A stretch of DNA of 55,461 bases, taken from the NCBI GenBank assembly GCA_938092015.1, contig CALKOT010000030.1:1-55461 (forward strand), given 5' to 3'. The notes under the pieces are model-generated. The model saw nothing but the letters and a program-made list of their open reading frames with translations, was not told the DNA's origin and searched no databases. Below are positions 51,254 through 55,461 of this stretch, piece after piece. The translations under genes were made by a program, and so were the position numbers. Within the stretch, counting starts at the first letter, position 1, and every line of letters begins with the position of its first letter. This stretch comes from an uncultured Paracoccaceae bacterium. Lineage in GTDB: Bacteria > Pseudomonadota > Alphaproteobacteria > Rhodobacterales > Rhodobacteraceae.

Positions 51254-52042
51254 ATGATCAAACCAGGTGCAGCCCTTGTCACTGGCGGCGCAGCCCGTCT
51301 TGGCCGCGCAATGGCCCTGGCTTTGGCGGATGATGGTTGGGCGGTCGCCGTGAACTATCAGTCTTCGGGCGACGAAGCGGATGCCCTGGTGGCTGAGATC
51401 GAAGCAAAAGGCCGACGCGCTGCGGCGCTTCAAGCTGATCTACTGATAGAAGAAGAAACGGCGTCCCTGATCGAACGATCTGCAGCGGCGCTGGGCGCGC
51501 CATTGACGTTGCTGATCAACAACGCGTCGATCTTTGAGTTTGATGAGATTTCTGACGCGACCCGGACCGGCTGGGACCGTGCGATGGAAAGCAATCTTCG
51601 GGCGCCATTTAAGCTGACACAGGATTTTGCAGCTCAGGCCCCACCAGTGAACCACGATGACAGGGGTGAGCCTGTCGCGTCAGCCGCTGTGATCAACATG
51701 GTTGATCAGCGGGTTTTGAAACCAACGCCGATGTTCATCAGCTATTCCATCGCAAAAATGGGATTGTACGCGTTTACCAGAATGGCGGCGCAAGGCTTGG
51801 CGCCGCAGATCCGCGTGGCAGGTATTGGCCCGGGCCCCACTTTGCGGGGCGGCAGGCAGTCTGAAGAGCATTTTGCAAAACAGCGCGCCGCGACAGTTCT
51901 GGAACGCGGTTCTGATCCCGAAGATATGGTGGCGGCAATGCGGTTCATCCTGTCCAGCCCGGCGTTTACCGGACAGATGCTGGCGATGGATGGTGGTCAG
52001 CATCTGGGCTGGCAAACACCTGACGTCATAGGGGTTGAGTAA
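51254..52042 (+). CDS. SDR family oxidoreductase (pteridine-reductase-like)
   Basis: 262 residues. Seen: ALVTGGAARLGRAMALALAD (Arg after the Gly motif, as in pteridine reductases), NYQSSGDEAD, NNASIFEFD (NNA-S instead of NNAG, the FolM/PTR1 signature), and YSIAKMGLYAF. These point to a dihydrofolate/dihydromonapterin-type reductase. A GGAGG site stands before the ATG at 51254. Located between the exchanger and uvrC. Confidence 0.88.
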   Translation: MIKPGAALVTGGAARLGRAMALALADDGWAVAVNYQSSGDEADALVAEIEAKGRRAAALQADLLIEEETASLIERSAAALGAPLTLLINNASIFEFDEISDATRTGWDRAMESNLRAPFKLTQDFAAQAPPVNHDDRGEPVASAAVINMVDQRVLKPTPMFISYSIAKMGLYAFTRMAAQGLAPQIRVAGIGPGPTLRGGRQSEEHFAKQRAATVLERGSDPEDMVAAMRFILSSPAFTGQMLAMDGGQHLGWQTPDVIGVE

Positions 52043-52419
52043 AATCAGGTCTATCAAGGCGGGATATCTGGCAAAAACTGCAATGGTTTTTTTGCCTTTT
52101 CCACTTGACCCTTAGAAACTGAGACCAGTTAGTGATTCTTAACAGCCGAGTTGGAACACAAAGTCGAACGCAAAAATATTGTTTTTTTTCAGTGTCTTAT
52201 GAGTTTGCCTAAAAAATAGGCAATGGATGCAGCCCATTAAAAACCCTTAACAATTTATTGATGTGCCAGTTTTCCTCACAGACTTATCCACAGCTTTCGG
52301 GGATAGGAAAATCGTTGATCCTGGATCGACATTCGTCCAGCCCCCCAATGCTCAGATTCGCATGCTGACAAAACCTGTCTCGCAATTCCCGTATCCCCTT
52401 GTATTAATTAACGAGTAGT
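52043..52419. other. AT-rich leader region before uvrC
   Basis: 377 bases with no supported gene. Seen: T-runs at 52085-52100 and 52172-52190, a hairpin GCCTA-AAAAA-TAGGC near 52208-52222, a perfect DnaA-type box TTATCCACA at 52284-52292, and a near-miss for an SOS box (GAAC-N8-GAAC near 52154). GATCCTGGATC is at about 52317. The promoter of uvrC must lie here. Confidence 0.5.
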
Positions 52420-54351
52420 GTGATCGCCGGAAAAATGAGCAGTAAACCAACTCCTTCCCTGCCACCGCTTAACGCGATGGAAGATGGGTCCGCTGATGAG
52501 AATGAAGCGCCAAAAACTGGTGCGGATGTCATCAAAGCCTATCTGTCGCAGCTGCCGAACCGGCCGGGTGTTTATCGCATGCTCGGCAAGCGTGGTGATG
52601 TGCTTTACGTCGGAAAAGCCCGCTCGCTTAAAGCGCGAGTGACGAACTATTCCCGCATGCAGGGGAACAGCCCCCGCATCCAGCGCATGATCCTCGCCAC
52701 CGCCACCATGATGTTCGTGACGACCGAGACAGAGATGGAGGCGCTGCTGCTTGAGGCGAACCTCATCAAGCAGCTGAAGCCGCGCTACAATGTGCTGCTG
52801 AGGGACGATAAGAGCTTTCCCCATATCCTGATGACCGGCGATCATGAGTTTCCGATGATCGTAAAACATCGGGGGGCGCGAAAGCAGAAGGGGAAGTATT
52901 ACGGGCCGTTTGCCTCTGCCGGGGCCGTTAACAATACGCTGAACCAGCTGCAAAAGGCGTTTTTGCTGCGGACTTGTACGGATTCGACGTTTGAGGCCCG
53001 GACGCGGCCTTGTTTACTGCATCAAATCAAGCGCTGCTCTGCCCCTTGCACTGGGTTGATTGGTGAGGAGGCCTACAAGGGTCTCGTCGCTGACGCCACG
53101 CGCTTTCTTGAAGGGCGTACGACCAAGGTGCAGGCGGAGTTGGCTGAGAAGATGCAGGCCTCCTCCGAAGCCATGGATTTTGAGCAGGCCGCGGTCTACC
53201 GCGACCGGATCCGGGCTCTGACGCAGGTGCAGGCGAGCCAAGGCATCAATCCGGAAAACACGCCTGAGGCGGACGTAATCGCAGTGCATGCGGAGGGCGG
53301 GCATGCCTGCGTGCAGATCTTCTTCTTTCGCAGCCACCAGAACTGGGGCAACCGGGCGTATTTCCCCCGGGCGGGCGCGAATATCAGTGAGGAGGAGATC
53401 CTCTCCGCCTTCCTCACCCAGTTCTACGGCGGCAAGACGCCCTCCCGCCTTGTCCTGACCAGCCATGAGGTGGAGGAGGCTGAGCTGATCAGCGAGGCTC
53501 TCAGCGTTTCACTGGGAAACCGCGTGCACATCAACCGCCCACAGCGGGGCGAAAAGCGGCAGCTGGTGGAACATGCCCTGACGAACGCCCGCGAAAGTCT
53601 TGGTCGCAAGATGGCCGAAAGCGCGGCACAGTCGAAACTTCTGGCGGGGGTGGCGGAGGCGTTTGGGTTGAAGCAGCCGCCGAGCCGGATCGAGGTATAT
53701 GATAACTCCCACATCCAGGGCGCCCACGCGGTTGGCGCGATGATCGTTGCGGGTCCGGAGGGATTTGAGAAGAAGGCCTACCGCAAGTTCAACATCAAAT
53801 CGGCCCAGACCAACGACGATTTCGGGATGATGAAGGAGGTGCTGACCAGACGGTTCCAGCGCCTGCTGAAGGAGGATCCGGACCGCCAGACGCCGGACTG
53901 GCCGGATCTGCTGCTGATCGACGGCGGCGCGGGGCAGGTGAGCGCTGTGAAACAGATCATGGAGGATCTGGGGGTTGAAGGCGTGCCGATGATTGGCGTC
54001 GCCAAAGGGGTGGAGCGGAACCTGGGGAAAGAGGAGTTTCATCGTCCGGAAGGTGGGCAACCGTTTGCCCTGCCACACCGCGACCCGACGCTGTATTTTG
54101 TGCAGCGGCTGCGGGATGAGGCGCACAGGTTCGCGATTGGCGCACACCGGGCGAAGCGATCAAAGGCGATCGGGGTGACGACGCTGGACGAAGCCCCGGG
54201 GATCGGCCCGGCGCGGAAACGAGCGCTGCTGGCGCATTTCGGGTCGGCCAAGGCGGTGGCGCGGGCCGGGCTGAGCGATCTGAAGGCGGTGGACGGGATA
54301 TCCGAGAAGATGGCGGAGAACCTGCACGTGTTCTTCAGCGGGGACGGGTAG
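52420..54351 (+). CDS. uvrC: excinuclease ABC subunit C
   Basis: 643 residues; makes the dual incision in nucleotide excision repair. GIY-YIG nuclease (residues 45-125) with PGVYRML and [15 protein letters not shown] and the catalytic Glu in [19 protein letters not shown] four-Cys-type segment [13 protein letters not shown] is followed by the UVR domain, the RNase H-like nuclease ([21 protein letters not shown]) and two HhH at the end ([20 protein letters not shown]). Two starts are possible: GTG at 52420 and ATG at 52435. The end is intact. Confidence 0.97.
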   Translation: MIAGKMSSKPTPSLPPLNAMEDGSADENEAPKTGADVIKAYLSQLPNRPGVYRMLGKRGDVLYVGKARSLKARVTNYSRMQGNSPRIQRMILATATMMFVTTETEMEALLLEANLIKQLKPRYNVLLRDDKSFPHILMTGDHEFPMIVKHRGARKQKGKYYGPFASAGAVNNTLNQLQKAFLLRTCTDSTFEARTRPCLLHQIKRCSAPCTGLIGEEAYKGLVADATRFLEGRTTKVQAELAEKMQASSEAMDFEQAAVYRDRIRALTQVQASQGINPENTPEADVIAVHAEGGHACVQIFFFRSHQNWGNRAYFPRAGANISEEEILSAFLTQFYGGKTPSRLVLTSHEVEEAELISEALSVSLGNRVHINRPQRGEKRQLVEHALTNARESLGRKMAESAAQSKLLAGVAEAFGLKQPPSRIEVYDNSHIQGAHAVGAMIVAGPEGFEKKAYRKFNIKSAQTNDDFGMMKEVLTRRFQRLLKEDPDRQTPDWPDLLLIDGGAGQVSAVKQIMEDLGVEGVPMIGVAKGVERNLGKEEFHRPEGGQPFALPHRDPTLYFVQRLRDEAHRFAIGAHRAKRSKAIGVTTLDEAPGIGPARKRALLAHFGSAKAVARAGLSDLKAVDGISEKMAENLHVFFSGDG

Positions 54352-54355
54352 GGAT

Positions 54356-54410
54356 GTGAAACGGGGGAGGGTTTCACGCGTGAAGCCACAGGTAAGTGAT
54401 TGATATTGTT
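54356..54410. repeat. intergenic palindromic element, diverged copy 3
   Basis: Four bases after uvrC: GTGAAAC (54356-54362) can pair with GTTTCAC (54371-54377), and TTCACGCGTGAA (54373-54384) is a perfect palindrome that would compete. Then AAGTGATTGA follows at the same distance as in the other copies, and TACGCACCGGT recurs further on as in copy 2. May also serve as the uvrC terminator. Confidence 0.5.
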
Positions 54411-54656
54411 GAAAATGTGATTTTTTTAACCTTTTGATACGCACCGGTCTCACACCCGCCACGGGCCTCGTCTATAAGATGTCGCAAAGTCCGTATTAAT
54501 GTCCCTCAACTTCCAAACGCATGACTACGATGTTACGCCGCAGCCTCATTCGTTGGTATCTTATATCTCCGTAGGTCAACCTCCTACTGCCACAAAAGCC
54601 CGCCATAGGTAAGTTCAACGTATTGCGTACCAATTTGATCTAAGGAAATACTTAAC
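54411..54656. other. junction between uvrC region and AT-rich DNA
   Basis: 246 bases with no gene. Up to about 54490 the sequence continues the element and has local GC near the window average; beyond it the composition falls. The ribosome site AAGGAAATA precedes the ATG at 54657. In relatives pgsA usually follows uvrC; it is not here. Confidence 0.5.
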
Positions 54657-55461
54657 ATGAGAACACCCGCTGAGCATGCTTCCCATCTCATTACCGAGAC
54701 GGCACCAGCAGCTGCCGAGCAATTTGTGTCATCGCTATTAAATAATGAGCAAAAATTCTCTGCTCAAGAAGACACTCTTTTTGATTATAAGCGGGACTTT
54801 CCCCACTCAATGTCGGACTCCTATTTTTCTGCAATAGTAAGACTGATTTTTGCATTTCACAATTCCTTTGGTGGAATTGCAGTTTTGGGGGTTGATGACA
54901 AAACTAGAAGTGGTGGCCACAATAAAACAATCCCAAATATTGAAAGGCTAAACACACGTCTACGTGAGCTGAGTGGAGTGTCGATAAATGTCTAACACAT
55001 TGAAGTTGGCGAGGAAGAGGACAAGGTAGATCTTCTCGTAGTGCCGAAGCGTACAGTGAATGCACCGCCTGTCCAGCTGCTTACTGGCATAGACAAATAT
55101 GAACCAGGAACAATATGGTTGCGCCAAGGACACGAGGTTCTTGAAGCGAAAGTAAAGATGTTTGGTTTATTTTTAGCCTAAGGACATCAGAATATATTTA
55201 CAAAAGAGAACCAATACAAAATTTCTTAATACCGAAACTAGCACTCATCAGAAAATTTATTGAATGTATCGATGTTTTATCTGAAATGTTTAATTGGGTT
55301 ATTGAAAAGGATGAGCCTAGGAAGTTTCTATATGGCAGGGGCGGGAGCAGAAAAAGTACGCAAGTATAAAAATTATCTAAGATTATTAGTAATAATGGTC
55401 AATATATTGAAATATATGATAGGAATACGTTTTATCTAATAGTATTACTATCATAAAAAGA
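54657..55461 (+). pseudogene. AlbA_2 (Schlafen-like) plus P-loop NTPase protein, broken and cut by window end
   Basis: Codons use much more A/T than neighbours. Residues 1-112 (to TAA at 54993) hold the AlbA_2 pattern: TLFDYKRDFPHS, then LIFAFHNSFGGIAVLGVDDK. The same frame then reads HIEVGEEDKVDLLVVPKR and GTIWLRQGHEVLEAK to TAA at 55179. The next frame (from about 55145) continues KDVWFIFSLRTSEYIYKRE and then an NTPase start: FLYGRGGSRKSTQV, a Walker A with Arg in place of the last Gly. TAA follows at 55367 and coding resumes (KLSKIISNNGQYIEIYDRN). AlbA_2 fused to a STAND/NLR-like NTPase is a known layout in bacterial defence. Breaks: two or three in-frame TAA and one frameshift. Confidence 0.65.

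Noticed and set aside
52150-52175. SOS box upstream of uvrC (GAAC-N8-GAAC)
   Set aside because: The spacer is 8, not 7 bases; the consensus requires N7.
52284-52292. Chromosomal origin near the DnaA-type box
   Set aside because: Only one perfect box, no cluster, no dnaA/parAB/hemE-type neighbours.
1-55461. CRISPR array, tRNA, rRNA, insertion sequence or prophage genes
   Set aside because: No regularly spaced repeats, cloverleaf, transposase, integrase or phage structural genes were seen on either strand.

Overview
The window looks like a chromosomal stretch of a marine alphaproteobacterium of the order Rhodobacterales (Roseobacter group). Support: GC-rich DNA with strong synonymous GC bias; the neighbourhood pyrB-pyrC'-plsY-dprA-topA; proteins typical of the group (Hint-domain protein, DUF6173, DUF3726, VPLPA-CTERM protein, 44-residue aa3 oxidase subunit IV, LytTR regulator with membrane segments, COQ9); and CtrA-type TTAA-N7-TTAA sites. 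No tRNA, rRNA, CRISPR array, transposase or integrase was seen.

Layout. 1-3300: GntR-regulated catabolic operon (regulator, DHDPS-fold lyase/deaminase, aldehyde dehydrogenase cut by the window start), with a duplicated operator upstream. 3460-7030: GST, SDR, Hint-domain protein and DMT exporter, all on the minus strand. 7225-8438: SCP2-like protein plus alpha/beta hydrolase. 8536-10096: GNAT and moaA. 10223-13577: lipoprotein with a damaged leader, a J1-crystallin-like ADP-ribosylglycohydrolase homologue and an esterase. 13701-21367: the complete phosphate regulon phoR, pstSCAB, phoU, phoB, with a three-unit Pho box before pstS. 21629-24707: VPLPA-CTERM protein behind a perfect CtrA box, pirin, DUF3179 protein. 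25002-29462: SDR, ACAD10-like phosphotransferase, SDR, MDR reductase, hemolysin III. 29606-36403: pyrB, catalytically degenerate pyrC', plsY, dprA (with an in-frame stop), topA. 36454-44894: DUF3726, FAD-linked oxidase, tsaC/sua5, MFS, acyl-CoA dehydrogenase, MBL hydrolase, DUF6173, sulfotransferase, aa3 oxidase subunit IV. 44926-49172: LytTR regulator, an orphan terminator-bounded unit, rpsU, COQ9, purK (with an in-frame stop), purE, DUF465. 49242-54351: S49 peptidase, small metal-ribbon protein, Ca/Na exchanger, pteridine-reductase-like SDR, uvrC. From about 54480 the base composition falls sharply and an AlbA_2 (Schlafen-like) plus P-loop NTPase gene begins. It is broken several times and runs off the window end; it is the best candidate for accessory or defence-type DNA.

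Three things stand out beyond ordinary annotation. (1) In-frame TAA codons interrupt dprA, purK and the AlbA/NTPase gene, with coding similarity continuing in the same frame after the stop; a 2-nt frameshift also breaks a lipoprotein leader. This means recent pseudogenisation or base-call errors, and the reads must decide. (2) A repeated intergenic element built on the palindrome CTTTCACATGTGAAAG sits at three gene 3' ends. (3) Several clean regulatory sites can be read directly: Pho box, two CtrA-type sites, a duplicated GTATAC operator, two different operators in one divergent promoter region, and a hairpin that buries a Shine-Dalgarno.
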